Notes: generated by a model not told the origin, from the letters alone. Positions 17,049-27,139 are shown, counted from the stretch's first letter. The stretch: 64,000 nt of DNA from Lepagella muris (GCF_004793975.1 NZ_SRYB01000017.1:1-64000); one strand, 5' to 3'. A program made the numbers and translations.

Positions 17049-17603
17049 ATGGTATATACTGCACCGATTGATGAGAAAGAATTGGTGAAGCAGTTGCAGA
17101 ACAAGGCTACTGCTTCGCAGGCATTTGACGCGCTTATAAAGAAATATTCGCAGCCGGTATATTGGCAGATACGCAAGATGGTGATGAATCATGATGATGC
17201 TAACGATTTGGTGCAGAATGTGTTCATCAAGGCGTGGAATAATCTTCATAATTTCCGGGGAGATGCAAAATTATCGACATGGCTCTTCAAGATAGCCATA
17301 AATGAATCGATAAATTTCATCAATAAGGAGAAACAGCGTCTTCAGCTCAGTGAGGATGCGGATGAGGCGTTTCTTATCAATAATCTGGAAGCCGATGATT
17401 ATTTCGATGGTGACGAATTGCAGAAAGAGTTGCAGAAGGCGATAGCGAAATTGCCGGAGAAGCAGCGTCTCGTGTTCAACATGCGATATTACGACGAGAT
17501 GAAATATGAGGATATGTCGGAAATACTCGGCACCTCGGTCGGCGCATTGAAGGCAAGCTATCATCATGCAGTAAAGAAAGTGACGGAATCCCTTTTGGAG
17601 TGA
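17049..17603 (+). CDS. ECF RNA polymerase sigma factor
   Basis: A 184-residue sigma-70 family protein of the extracytoplasmic-function type. Region 2 is visible in DDANDLVQNVFIKAWNNLHNFRG and LSTWLFKIAINESINF; region 4 in LPEKQRLVFNMRYYDEMKYEDMSEILGTSVGALK. It directs RNA polymerase to a stress or envelope regulon. Downstream on the same strand are a single-span membrane protein, a Spy/CpxP-like protein and an alpha-2-macroglobulin, suggesting envelope-stress regulation with the next gene as a candidate anti-sigma factor. A hairpin lies right after the stop. Confidence 0.9.
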   Translation: MVYTAPIDEKELVKQLQNKATASQAFDALIKKYSQPVYWQIRKMVMNHDDANDLVQNVFIKAWNNLHNFRGDAKLSTWLFKIAINESINFINKEKQRLQLSEDADEAFLINNLEADDYFDGDELQKELQKAIAKLPEKQRLVFNMRYYDEMKYEDMSEILGTSVGALKASYHHAVKKVTESLLE

Positions 17604-17623
17604 AAAAACTGAGAAAATAAAAA

Positions 17624-17656
17624 AACGGCTGATTTCACAATCAACCGTTCGTGTTT
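17624..17656 (+). terminator. Hairpin after the sigma factor gene
   Basis: AACGGCTGATT (17624-17634) pairs with AATCAACCGTT (17639-17649) with one G-T pair and a 4-nt loop. Only a short, mixed T-rich stretch follows, so it may be a weak or partial terminator. Confidence 0.5.
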
Positions 17657-17862
17657 TCCATAATACATTATTTTCACTAACCTAACATCATGAATCGATT
17701 TTCTTTACGCTAATAGAACGTCGGTCATGATTAAAATGTTCATGAGATAAGTGAAAAAATGGAGATTCTGAATTTTGAAGAGGTATTCCGGTGAGAAAAT
17801 ATTTTAAAATAGGATTAAACCTCAAGGCTCCAATATAGTCATAGCTTAAAAAGGTAATAAAT

Positions 17863-18345
17863 ATGCGACACGAAGATAAGCTAAAAGAAAAATATGGTTC
17901 AGATCCCGGATTTGAGGTGCCTGACGGTTATTTTGAAGAGCTGAACGTCAGCATCATGTCGAAACTCCCTCCATATCCGGAAGCACCCCGAAGTGTGGAT
18001 ATGTCGTTATGGCAGCGCATCAAGCCGTATGCATATCTTGCGGCGATGTTTGCTGGAATATGGCTGATGATGAATATGTTTCATCACGTCTCGTCATCTG
18101 CCACATCCCTAAGCCTTGAAAATCCGCCGGAGGCACTTGTGGATATGATCGATGCCGGAGGCTACGACATGATTCCGGTCTTCTCGGAAGAAACAGACTA
18201 TGACCTTCAGAAGGATGTGAGCGTGAACTATGACTCATTTGATGAGTTTGAGGATGATTTCGGATATGAACTTGAGCCGGAATACTCAGCGATGCAGGTG
18301 TCAGTGTCGGCAAAGGATTCCAAGAAAGAATCCCGGTCAGTCTGA
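17863..18345 (+). CDS. Single-span membrane protein, candidate anti-sigma factor
   Basis: A 160-residue protein with a soluble N-terminal part containing GFEVPDGYFEELN, one membrane segment at about residues 53-71, and a very acidic C-terminal part. The VPxGYFE motif before a membrane helix is frequent in Bacteroidetes proteins encoded next to RpoE-like factors. This and its place 260 bases after the sigma gene make an anti-sigma role plausible. No zinc-binding anti-sigma motif (HxxxCxxC) is present, so the role is inference. Confidence 0.6.
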   Translation: MRHEDKLKEKYGSDPGFEVPDGYFEELNVSIMSKLPPYPEAPRSVDMSLWQRIKPYAYLAAMFAGIWLMMNMFHHVSSSATSLSLENPPEALVDMIDAGGYDMIPVFSEETDYDLQKDVSVNYDSFDEFEDDFGYELEPEYSAMQVSVSAKDSKKESRSV

Positions 18346-18408
18346 TTTCCCGGTCTGATTTCCCAGTTTGATTAATTATAGCAAAAACAGTTGCTTAACC
18401 GAATAATT

Positions 18409-18894
18409 ATGGTAAAACACATATTACTTTCATTGATGCTGATAGTGATGGCAGCCGGAAACGCCATGGCTTCAGCAGGATGTTGTCCCCCTCCTCCGGA
18501 GGGGAAGTCGAAGGAACAGATGTTCCGGGAGATACAGGAGTTCAAGATGAAGTTTCTTGCTCAGGAAATGGACTTGAAGGAGGATCAGCAGCAGAAATTC
18601 TTCGAGCTATATGATGAAATGAGTAGAAAACGCTTTGCCGCGATGAAGTCTGCGCGAGAGCTTGAACGAAAAGTAAAGAAGAATGCCGATGCTACGGAAG
18701 CAGACTATCAGGCTGTGACGGATGCCTGGAACAAGGCTAAGACAGAAGATGCTGCAATAGCAAAGGAATATGACGAGAAATTCTCAAAATTCTTGACACA
18801 GAAGCAGATTTTCCAGATGAAATCCGCTGAGGATAAGTTCAGGAAGAAGATGGAGGAGATGCGTCATAAAGGTCGTAAGGGACACAACCGTTAA
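18409..18894 (+). CDS. Spy/CpxP-like periplasmic protein
   Basis: A 161-residue protein with a signal peptide (cleavage near AMASA) and a charged, all-helical mature part of 130 residues. It has DLKEDQQQKFFELYDEM in the first half and LTQKQIFQM near the end, matching the LTxxQ pattern of Spy/CpxP proteins, which bind misfolded envelope proteins. I used the ATG at 18409 because the TTG at 18391 adds residues ahead of the signal. Its neighbours are the ECF sigma and membrane protein genes. Confidence 0.75.
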   Translation: MVKHILLSLMLIVMAAGNAMASAGCCPPPPEGKSKEQMFREIQEFKMKFLAQEMDLKEDQQQKFFELYDEMSRKRFAAMKSARELERKVKKNADATEADYQAVTDAWNKAKTEDAAIAKEYDEKFSKFLTQKQIFQMKSAEDKFRKKMEEMRHKGRKGHNR

Positions 18895-18982
18895 CGAGGT
18901 GAATATCTTAGGTTTAAATAGATTTTAGGTGATTAAGGATTTTACTCCATGACCAAAACATTTTAATTATGACCAATTTATT

Positions 18983-21900
18983 ATGATAAAGATTCGTACC
19001 CATAAATGCAAGGCAGTCCTGTTGACTGCCTTGTTGCTTATCCTGCAAATCCCATTGTCGGCAGCGGCAAAGGGATCAACTTCAACACCAAAGCAGAAAA
19101 TGACACAATCTACGTTTGAAAATCCGGATTTTGCCTTTCCACAGACAGTTGAGAAAGATGCCTCTGCGCAGTTCTCTGTTGCGCTTGATGAGCGCGACGG
19201 GGTGAAGGCTCTGAAAGCGGCGATACAGATGGTAGTGGCGCGTCAGCAAGTGTCGCAGTCATCATTTGAAGCCAACGTGTCGATGATCGATTCGGCAGCT
19301 AATATTCTTCCGGCTCCATATTCGTCGTTATCATATCTGCTTGAGGCTACATTATACGTGAGTCTTTACAGGCAGAATGCCTGGGACTACAATCGCCGCA
19401 ACTTGCCGACGGATTCTTATCCCGACGACCCGAATAGTTGGAGCGGTAGCCTTTTTGCTAAAAAGACCCTTGAACTGATTGACAAGGTGTCGGCAGGTAT
19501 GCAGGATGCCGAGGGTATGCCGATTGCAAAGATAGCCCCTTTGCTGACCGATACGAAAGATGCACAGGATTGGAATCTGACCGTGTATGATTTTATCGTC
19601 TATAGATCAGTTGCCCTTCTCAACTCATTCGGCAACGGGTCGGAGACGAAAGTCATACCTTTCAGAACGGATATGACCCAGCAGAACTTGTCGTATCCCG
19701 ACAGATGCCAGAATAAGGGTATGGAGATGCTTGACGCCCTTCTCTCACTTCGGGAAAAGGATTCTGATGCGTCAGCTCTTTCTGTAGCCGTGGTGCAGCG
19801 TGCCGCCATGCTGGATAGGGATGAGAAGACGAATTTCCTGCAGGGTTGGGCGAAACGTCTCTCTTCCACCCCTTGGGCTGCTACTGTGCTGAATGAATAT
19901 TATCACTCTCTGTCGAATACGGAATTTGTCGGTTCTCCGGAATCTGTGGCACTCTATCGAGAGATGGAGGATTGGACAAAACGTTTCCCGAAAGCTGTTG
20001 GCGTCGGGATGGTGAAGTATGATATGGCAATGATTGCTCAGGCTGTGGTGCGTATTGACGTGCCGGATGTCATGATGTGCAACACTCCCGGCAAGGGTAA
20101 GGTCAACGTGCGCAACATGAACAGTGCCTACGTGCTTATATATAAGGTGCCGGAATCTATGGTTACGGTCAATTCCGTAAAGATAAAGAATTTCCCGACA
20201 GGAGCAGTCAAGATTGCATCCATTCCGCTGTCGGCTTCGGGAGAGATACCATTCTCGCAGAAACTTGAATTTGATATTCCTGCATTGGAGCCTGGTCGTT
20301 ACGTGGCATTGCCTTCGCCCACATCCTCGCTCGGCAAGGATTGGCGCAACAGACTGGAGCAATGGTCGATAGGAGCGATCAATGTGACGGATATTTCTAT
20401 AGTAACGGTTTCGAACTCATCACAGAAGGATTCCGGCGTTGTCTATGTGGTGGATTCCCGCGATCAGCGTCCTGTGGCAGGTGCATCCGTGAAAATATAT
20501 TCCAATGACGGACGCAAGCTTGTAAAGTCGGGAGTCTCGGATGCCAACGGTGCATTTTCTATTCCGAAGGGTTATTATCGGGTGAAAGCCACCAAGGGTA
20601 AGTCTGTAGCGGAAATGTGGAGCAGCTACGGCTATTATAAGAACGACGAAAAGGTGGTGGCTGTAGGTAATATATTCACGGATTTGGCAATCTATAAGCC
20701 CGGCGACCGTCTTCAATTCGGCATTGTAGGCTGGTTGCCTTCGCGAGAGGGTAACAGATTGCTGAAGAATGAATCACTCAGTGTGGTGCTGCGTGATGCA
20801 AACTATAATCCTGTCGATACGCTGTCGCTGACATCTGATGCCGACGGACGCTGTAACGGTGCGTTTGATCTTCCAAAGAACGGATTGCTCGGTACATTTA
20901 CACTTGAGGCAATCTATGAAAAATATAAGCCCTCTGTTGCTGCAAGGGGGAATGTGGAGGTCGCTGAATACAAGGCTCCGGGTTTCTACGTGGAGATAAA
21001 TGCAGATTCCACCACGAATTATAAGGCAGGCGACTTGCTGAAATTTACGGGCGTGGTGAAGACTTACAGCGGTATGCCTCTGGATGGAGCGGATGTGAAA
21101 TTCAATATATCATGGAATCCCTGGTGGAGACTGTGGCATGGCACTAATCCTGACGCCACGTTTGGAGGTGAAGTCAAGAGCGATGCCGATGGTAAGTTTA
21201 CCATATCGTTGCCTACAGAGAATCTGAAAGGCACCGATTTCGAATATGGAGCCTACACGCTCAACGTTGATGCCACATCCCCGTCAGGCGAGACTCAGAA
21301 AGCATCCCCGTTCAGATTCTCGATAGGGAAGGGATTCAGTGTAAATCCGTCAATACCGTCAGAGGTGTGCGCTTCGGATAAGGAGGTGCGTTTCAATGTG
21401 CCGGTATATGACATACTCGGTCTTCCGGTGGGGAAGAGAGTGGATTATTCTGTTGTCAATACCGATGGCGATGCCACAATCCTTTCCGGCACCTTTGACA
21501 GCCCGACATTGATACTAAATTCATCAGATCTTCCGTCAGGCAAATATAAATTGGCGTTCTGTCTCTCCGGCGATACGCTGAAAAGCGAGACAGAGACTGT
21601 GATATGGCGTAAGGATGACCGCAAGGCTCCATATAAGACTCCGTTGTGGGTGCCACTCCATAAGATCGTGGCATCTGAGGGTTCCTCGTCGGTAGATGTG
21701 GAGTTTGGAAGCGGATATGCTGGATCCTGGATTCTTGCGGTTGTTTCCGGAGATGACGGCATAATCAGCCGCGAATGGGTTCAGATAGATGGCGACAATA
21801 AGAGTCTGAGCGTAGCGGCTCCACAGGGTAACGAACGCGTATGGGTGGCTTTCAGCGGTATGCATGAATTCAATCAGAAGGTAACGAAGGTGGAGATCCT

Positions 21901-24742
21901 TCCGGCATCGGCTGAAAAGAAACTGTCGGTTAAGGCAGAATCATTCCGCAGCAACATCACGTCGGGCTCGCATGAACAATGGCGTTTTAAATTTACGGTC
22001 GATGGAAATGCTGTAAAGAATATTCCGGCGTTTGCAGTCATGACTGACAAATCGCTTAATGCCTTGTCGCCGTTCGCATGGAGTTTCAACGTAGGGCGAG
22101 GATCTGGTTTTGATAATACTTTCGTATCAAATACAAGAATCGGCTCCATCTCACCGCGAGGCACATTCTCCACATTGCCGCGTTATGACCGGGTAGGTGA
22201 TCCGATACCGGATTGGGAGACCTACGGATATGGTTTTTCCGGAGGTGGCGGACGTATGGTGATGTATAAGACGGCAGCGCGTTCAGCAGGAGTGATGATA
22301 AGAGGGATCAATGACGTCAAGGAGGAGAGTGCAGAAGCGGAAGAGGTGTTGGTTACTGTTCAGACCACTTCTCTCAATCTGGCAGCCGCGGCACCGGATC
22401 CTGTAGATATGGCGGCGGATGAAGCCGTGCTGGAAGAGGGTAAGGTTGTCAATGCTGATGGTGGAGCCGCTGCCCGTGAGGAGGTGGAGCTTCGTCCGGT
22501 GGAGATGCCGCTTGCTTTCTTCATGCCCGATCTGAAAGGGGATGCCGACGGCAACGTGTCGGTGGAGTTTGACAGCCCGAATTTCAACACCACATGGCAG
22601 TTCCAGATAATGGGTTATACCGACGACCTTCTGACGGCAGGTATGCTGAAGGATGCCATGTCGACGAAAGAGGTGATGGTGAAGAGTAATCCTCCGCGCT
22701 TTGTCCGCACAGGGGATGACGTGGAAGTTTCCGCTCTGCTCTTCAATAATACCGATCATGACTTGCATCTATATGGCGAAATAGAGCTGTTTGACCCGAT
22801 GACAGGTAAGACCATAGCATCAGAACGCTCCGCTTCAGAACTCACCAAGCCGTCGGCAAACAGAAAGATTGCAGTGAGGTTCCATGTGCCGACCGACCTT
22901 TCGGCTGTCGGTATGCGAGCGTATGCCTACGGAGAGAATCACTCGGATGGGGAGCAGACGGTCATCCCGGTTCTCCCTTCGTCAACTCCCGTGATAGAGT
23001 CTGTGCAGTTCTATCTTGGAGCAGATAAGGATTCATTTGTGAAGAGATTGCCGAAGTTCAGAAAGGATGCCAACCTGACTTTGAAATATTGCGACAATCC
23101 GATTTGGGAATGTGTGCTCGCTCTCCCGTCGATTTCCTCTCCTGAATCTAAGAATGTCGTGGCACTGATGCGTGCTCTCTATGCCAATTCAACGGCACTA
23201 ACGATCACGCGTAAATATCCTGTCATAAAGAGTGGCATTGAGAAGGTGCTTGCTTCTGACGCCATGAGTGCACGTGATGCTCTCAAATCAAATCTTGAGA
23301 AGGATGCCGAACTGAAGACTGTGGAGCTTATCAACACTCCATGGGTAAACAATGCGTCGGCAGAGACGCTGCGCATGCATAGCCTCAACACATTGCTTGA
23401 TGAGAAGGGTGCTGATTCAGCCGTGGCTTCGATACTTGATCAGGTTAAGGGTCTTCAGAACTCCGACGGAGGTTGGAGCTGGTGCCCGGATATGCGCTCA
23501 TCATCGTTTATGACGCGGGAAGTGCTCCGGCGTTTCGGTATGATGAAGAAGACCGGTGCGCTTCCTGATGGTTGCAACGCCATGATACGTAAGGGTATTG
23601 CTTATTGTGATAAGTCGGAATATGACGACTACGTGAAGTCAAAACATGAGTTCTCAGTATACGATATGCTTGACTATCTTTATGTGCGCAGTTTCTTTGA
23701 TGCCGGCAACGGACCTTCCGGATTCTCCGGCTTGAAGAATAAGGCGTTGAAACGTATATCGGAGGAGTGGCAGAAATTCTCTGTAAAGGAGAAGGCGATT
23801 GCAGCCATATTGATGTCGCGAAGCAACGGGTATGAGCGTACAGCAGGAGTTATATTGGAATCACTCAACCAGTATGCCTCAAAAGATGAGACGAAAGGCT
23901 GGTGGTATGACAATCTGTCGTCGGGCTACAACGGTTGGGATAAGCTTTCGACCACCGCTACAGTGCTTGAGGCATATTCTGAAATCTCACCGAAGGCACA
24001 GGCTGTGGATGGTCTTCGTCAGTGGCTCGTTCTGCAGAAGGAGACAGAGGACTGGGGTGCCAACTCCAATACGGTAGAGGTCATACAGTCGATATTGTCA
24101 AGTGGCTCTGACTGGAGTGCATCGACAGGCATTCCGGAGATAAAGCTTGGCGACAACACGCTCAGCTTGCCTGAGGGCGAGATGCTGACAGGGATTATGA
24201 CCCTTCCGATAAGTGCAGAACTTGCGTCGGGCAAGGGGTTGACCATACGAAAAGGTGGCGACGGTCCGGCATGGGGCGGAGTCATCAGTCAGTATGTGGC
24301 ACCGATGAAGGATGTGAAGGCAGAAAGTTGCGAGAATCTGAAGATAAGGAAGCAACTTCTTGTTGTCACTGACACCCCTGCGGGAGAGGTGGCTAAAGAG
24401 TCGCAGATAAAGGTGGGCGACAAGGTTCGTGTGACTTTGACCCTGACTTGCGACAAGGATATGAATTACGTGGCGATCACGGATGAGCGTGGGGCAGCGT
24501 TCGAACCTGCTGACCAGTTGTCGGGCTATACATCTCAGGATGGTCTTGGCATTTATAGGGAGGTAAGGGATTCGCGCACGTCATTCTTCATTGAGTTCCT
24601 TCCGAAAGGTGTCAATGTGATCACCTATGATTGCTATGCTGACCGAGAGGGTACTTACTCAATCGGTATCGCCTCAGTTCAGAGTCAATACTCACCGTTG
24701 CAGGTGGCACATTCTGCCGGTGAGGTAGTGATAGTGAGATAA
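18983..24742 (+). CDS. Alpha-2-macroglobulin family protein without thioester
   Basis: A 1919-residue exported protein with a signal peptide (LLTALLLILQIPLSAAA). It contains an MG-type domain with a carboxypeptidase-regulatory-like repeat (RPVAGASVKIYSNDG), the LAIYKPGDRLQFG segment typical of the macroglobulin MG region, a central AEEVLV-rich region, and the helical thioester-type domain (GGWSWCPD). In relatives the segment after NPxWxxxxALP carries a CxEQ thioester; here the stretch after NPIWECVLALP reads SSPESKNV, so cysteine and glutamine are absent (about residues 1371-1390). It may be a structural or protease-trapping envelope protein. No peptidoglycan synthase partner gene follows. 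Confidence 0.85.
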   Translation: MIKIRTHKCKAVLLTALLLILQIPLSAAAKGSTSTPKQKMTQSTFENPDFAFPQTVEKDASAQFSVALDERDGVKALKAAIQMVVARQQVSQSSFEANVSMIDSAANILPAPYSSLSYLLEATLYVSLYRQNAWDYNRRNLPTDSYPDDPNSWSGSLFAKKTLELIDKVSAGMQDAEGMPIAKIAPLLTDTKDAQDWNLTVYDFIVYRSVALLNSFGNGSETKVIPFRTDMTQQNLSYPDRCQNKGMEMLDALLSLREKDSDASALSVAVVQRAAMLDRDEKTNFLQGWAKRLSSTPWAATVLNEYYHSLSNTEFVGSPESVALYREMEDWTKRFPKAVGVGMVKYDMAMIAQAVVRIDVPDVMMCNTPGKGKVNVRNMNSAYVLIYKVPESMVTVNSVKIKNFPTGAVKIASIPLSASGEIPFSQKLEFDIPALEPGRYVALPSPTSSLGKDWRNRLEQWSIGAINVTDISIVTVSNSSQKDSGVVYVVDSRDQRPVAGASVKIYSNDGRKLVKSGVSDANGAFSIPKGYYRVKATKGKSVAEMWSSYGYYKNDEKVVAVGNIFTDLAIYKPGDRLQFGIVGWLPSREGNRLLKNESLSVVLRDANYNPVDTLSLTSDADGRCNGAFDLPKNGLLGTFTLEAIYEKYKPSVAARGNVEVAEYKAPGFYVEINADSTTNYKAGDLLKFTGVVKTYSGMPLDGADVKFNISWNPWWRLWHGTNPDATFGGEVKSDADGKFTISLPTENLKGTDFEYGAYTLNVDATSPSGETQKASPFRFSIGKGFSVNPSIPSEVCASDKEVRFNVPVYDILGLPVGKRVDYSVVNTDGDATILSGTFDSPTLILNSSDLPSGKYKLAFCLSGDTLKSETETVIWRKDDRKAPYKTPLWVPLHKIVASEGSSSVDVEFGSGYAGSWILAVVSGDDGIISREWVQIDGDNKSLSVAAPQGNERVWVAFSGMHEFNQKVTKVEILPASAEKKLSVKAESFRSNITSGSHEQWRFKFTVDGNAVKNIPAFAVMTDKSLNALSPFAWSFNVGRGSGFDNTFVSNTRIGSISPRGTFSTLPRYDRVGDPIPDWETYGYGFSGGGGRMVMYKTAARSAGVMIRGINDVKEESAEAEEVLVTVQTTSLNLAAAAPDPVDMAADEAVLEEGKVVNADGGAAAREEVELRPVEMPLAFFMPDLKGDADGNVSVEFDSPNFNTTWQFQIMGYTDDLLTAGMLKDAMSTKEVMVKSNPPRFVRTGDDVEVSALLFNNTDHDLHLYGEIELFDPMTGKTIASERSASELTKPSANRKIAVRFHVPTDLSAVGMRAYAYGENHSDGEQTVIPVLPSSTPVIESVQFYLGADKDSFVKRLPKFRKDANLTLKYCDNPIWECVLALPSISSPESKNVVALMRALYANSTALTITRKYPVIKSGIEKVLASDAMSARDALKSNLEKDAELKTVELINTPWVNNASAETLRMHSLNTLLDEKGADSAVASILDQVKGLQNSDGGWSWCPDMRSSSFMTREVLRRFGMMKKTGALPDGCNAMIRKGIAYCDKSEYDDYVKSKHEFSVYDMLDYLYVRSFFDAGNGPSGFSGLKNKALKRISEEWQKFSVKEKAIAAILMSRSNGYERTAGVILESLNQYASKDETKGWWYDNLSSGYNGWDKLSTTATVLEAYSEISPKAQAVDGLRQWLVLQKETEDWGANSNTVEVIQSILSSGSDWSASTGIPEIKLGDNTLSLPEGEMLTGIMTLPISAELASGKGLTIRKGGDGPAWGGVISQYVAPMKDVKAESCENLKIRKQLLVVTDTPAGEVAKESQIKVGDKVRVTLTLTCDKDMNYVAITDERGAAFEPADQLSGYTSQDGLGIYREVRDSRTSFFIEFLPKGVNVITYDCYADREGTYSIGIASVQSQYSPLQVAHSAGEVVIVR

Positions 24743-24802
24743 TATCCGGTTAGACCCCTCGGTTCCCTAAAGGGGGTGTTGAGAAGCAAGTGAAATAATA
24801 AA

Positions 24803-24849
24803 GGAGACGGCTGAAGAATTACACTCTTGGTAATTCTTCAGCCGTCTCC
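24803..24849. terminator. Long perfect hairpin between convergent genes
   Basis: A 19-bp perfect stem (24803-24821 with 24831-24849) and a 9-nt loop lie between the macroglobulin and rnz stop codons. There is no T-run on the right; on the other strand the T-rich stretch left of the stem could serve the leftward rnz transcript. Confidence 0.65.
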
Positions 24850-24891
24850 AGTTCTGTACCTTCTCATTAGCTTCCCTTTTGGGGAGTGGGG

Positions 24892-25806
24892 CTAACCAAC
24901 ATTTGTTACCAGTCCCTCACGGTTGAGGATGACGTTGGGGAAGATTTCGGCGGCCTCCTTTTGGAAGAGAGTGTCGTCGTTATAGCGGGAGGAGTAGTGA
25001 CCCGTGAGGAGAGCCTTGGCTCCTGCATCTCTTGCCACCATTGCTGCCTGTCGGGCGGTGGAATGACCGCGTGGTGCCGCCATTGCTTTGTGCTCCTCCA
25101 GATATGTTGTCTCATGGAAGAGAAGGTCTACAGGACCAATCTTCTGAGACAGATCCTTCATGTAGGCAGTATCGCTTATGTGGGCATACGAAAGGGAGGG
25201 GGATGGGGGAGTGGTCAGTATCGCATTGCAGATCACGGTTCCATCCGGTTTCACGAAATCCTCACCCGCCTTAATACGCCGCATCATGGTAAGTGGCACC
25301 TCATGAAACTTAGTCATGTCAGCCTTGATATGCCTCTCCTTCGGTTTCTCCTCAAAAATGAAACCTACGGTAGGCACACGATGATTGAGCGGTACGGTCC
25401 TTACGGTAAGGGATTTTGTCTCCAATATGACCGCCTCTTCGCGTTTGATTACGTTGAACCGTATATCGAAAGGGGTGTCGCGGCAGAAATAATCGAAGAT
25501 TGCTGAGAGTTGCTTCATCCCCTCCTCAAACGTATGGATGGTGATGTGTCCGCCCGTCCCGTTAAGGGCAAGCGTTCCGATAAGACCGGGAAGACCAAAC
25601 ACGTGGTCGCCATGAAGATGAGTGAGGAAGATATGTTGCAGGCGGCTGAACGAAAGCCGCTGTCGCATAAAGGCGAGCTGTGCCCCTTCACCGCAGTCTA
25701 CCATAAATAGGTTGCCCCGATGATTTACCACCGTGGAAGAGGGTTGATGCCTAAGGGATGGGCGTGCGGAACCGCAGCCTAAAGTATGAATCTTGAAATC
25801 AGACAT
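24892..25806 (-). CDS. rnz: Ribonuclease Z
   Basis: An endonuclease that matures tRNA 3' ends; it suits a genome whose tRNA-Leu lacks an encoded CCA. The 304-residue metallo-beta-lactamase protein has the zinc motif FLTHLHGDHVFGLPG, an early LGCGSARP segment, HISDTAYM with an aspartate ligand, and the histidines of HETTYLEEH and LLTGHYSSRY. It overlaps the serine dehydratase gene by 8 bases and is translated from the same mRNA. Confidence 0.93.
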   Translation of the reverse strand: MSDFKIHTLGCGSARPSLRHQPSSTVVNHRGNLFMVDCGEGAQLAFMRQRLSFSRLQHIFLTHLHGDHVFGLPGLIGTLALNGTGGHITIHTFEEGMKQLSAIFDYFCRDTPFDIRFNVIKREEAVILETKSLTVRTVPLNHRVPTVGFIFEEKPKERHIKADMTKFHEVPLTMMRRIKAGEDFVKPDGTVICNAILTTPPSPSLSYAHISDTAYMKDLSQKIGPVDLLFHETTYLEEHKAMAAPRGHSTARQAAMVARDAGAKALLTGHYSSRYNDDTLFQKEAAEIFPNVILNREGLVTNVG

Positions 25807-27013
25807 TATCTATTTTATAATCTTTCGCAAGACCGCCGGCACCGGTCTCCTTATAGAGAGACGGCAGGTCATGGCCGGTCTCCTTCATCACTTGAATCAG
25901 TTTGTCGAAGCTGACGCGGTGTCGTCCGTCGGAGAACGAGGAATAAATGTTGGCATCCAAAGCTCTGGCGGCGGCGTATGCATTTCTTTCGATACATGGA
26001 ATCTGCACGAGTCCGCACACAGGGTCACAGGTCATGCCGAGATGATGCTCGAGACCCATTTCCGCAGCATATTCTATCTGTGCGGGAGAACCACCGAACA
26101 GCTGGCAGGCGGCACCGGCAGCCATAGCGCAAGCCACGCCCACTTCCCCCTGGCAACCTACGTCTGCACCCGATATGCTTGCGTTGTGTTTCACCACGTT
26201 GCCTATTAGGGCGGCAGTGGCGAGGGCATGGCGTATCTCCATATCGGAGAAATTACGGCTTTTCCAAAGATGATAGAGCACGGCAGGCACCACACCGCAG
26301 CTTCCGCACGTAGGAGCTGTAACGATGGTGCCACCGGAAGCATTCTCCTCACTGACGGCAAGTGCGTAAGAGAATACGAGTCCGCGGGAGCGCAGATTGT
26401 CGCGATATCCCTCAGCCCTCATGTAGTATGCGCGTGCTTTTCTTCGCAGATTAAGCGGACCGGGGAGACGTCCGTCGGTAGCCAGACCCTTTTCAACGGC
26501 AGCTTTCATAGTAGCCCATACTTCATCAAGGAAATTGTTTATATCCTTCCCTTCGCATTGCTCCACATATTCCCAGTAGCTTCGTCCGCTACGGTCGCAA
26601 TAGTCCATGATCTCCGACATGGTATTCTTTCCGTAGATTTCCGCGCCACCTTCGTGGGCGAGACCTTCCCCTTCGATAGCACCTCCGCCGACGCTGTAGA
26701 CCGTCCATTCATCGGATGGCAATCCGGCGGCGTTAAGGCTACGGAATGTCATGCCGTTGGGGTGGTATGGCAGGAATACGTCGGGCTTCCATATAATCTT
26801 TACCGGAAGGTCGCTCTGCGACAACACGTCGATGATGGCAGCGTCAGTCATGTGTCCTTTGCCTGTGGCGGCAAGGCTTCCATATAATATCACTTCATAT
26901 CCCGATGCGTGGCGATGATTGGAGAGAAATATCTCTGCGGCCTTTCGTGGTCCCATTGTATGGCTTGATGACGGACCTGTGCCTATTCTGTATAGTTCCT
27001 TTATAGATTTCAT
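25799..27013 (-). CDS. sdaA: L-serine ammonia-lyase, iron-sulfur type
   Basis: Deaminates L-serine to pyruvate and ammonia. The single-chain 404-residue form has the beta domain first (GPSSSHTMGPRKAA, the serine-binding region) and the alpha domain second (TAPTCGSCGVVPAVLY). Cysteines in CGSCG and CDPVCG are the likely ligands of the oxygen-sensitive 4Fe-4S cluster. This suits an anaerobe. First gene of a two-gene unit with rnz; a clear -7 box lies just upstream. Confidence 0.93.
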   Translation of the reverse strand: MKSIKELYRIGTGPSSSHTMGPRKAAEIFLSNHRHASGYEVILYGSLAATGKGHMTDAAIIDVLSQSDLPVKIIWKPDVFLPYHPNGMTFRSLNAAGLPSDEWTVYSVGGGAIEGEGLAHEGGAEIYGKNTMSEIMDYCDRSGRSYWEYVEQCEGKDINNFLDEVWATMKAAVEKGLATDGRLPGPLNLRRKARAYYMRAEGYRDNLRSRGLVFSYALAVSEENASGGTIVTAPTCGSCGVVPAVLYHLWKSRNFSDMEIRHALATAALIGNVVKHNASISGADVGCQGEVGVACAMAAGAACQLFGGSPAQIEYAAEMGLEHHLGMTCDPVCGLVQIPCIERNAYAAARALDANIYSSFSDGRHRVSFDKLIQVMKETGHDLPSLYKETGAGGLAKDYKIDNV

Positions 27014-27035
27014 GGTTAATTCAGTTTCTGATTTG

Positions 27036-27043
27036 CAAAATTA
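27036..27043 (-). promoter_or_regulatory. Promoter -7 box for the serine dehydratase-rnz unit
   Basis: On the minus strand this reads TAATTTTG, an exact TAnnTTTG match, 22 bases before the start codon. Confidence 0.6.
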
Positions 27044-27139
27044 ATAAATAAAGGCGTTTTATCCAATATCTTGTCTATTCTTTGTCAGCCGGCGATAAAA
27101 TCATCAGAAATGAGGATTGCAGGCATCGCTGACTCTCGT

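Noticed and set aside
17863..18345. Zinc-dependent anti-sigma factor
   Set aside because: The HxxxCxxC motif is absent; only position and one membrane helix support an anti-sigma role, so the entry is kept as a candidate only.
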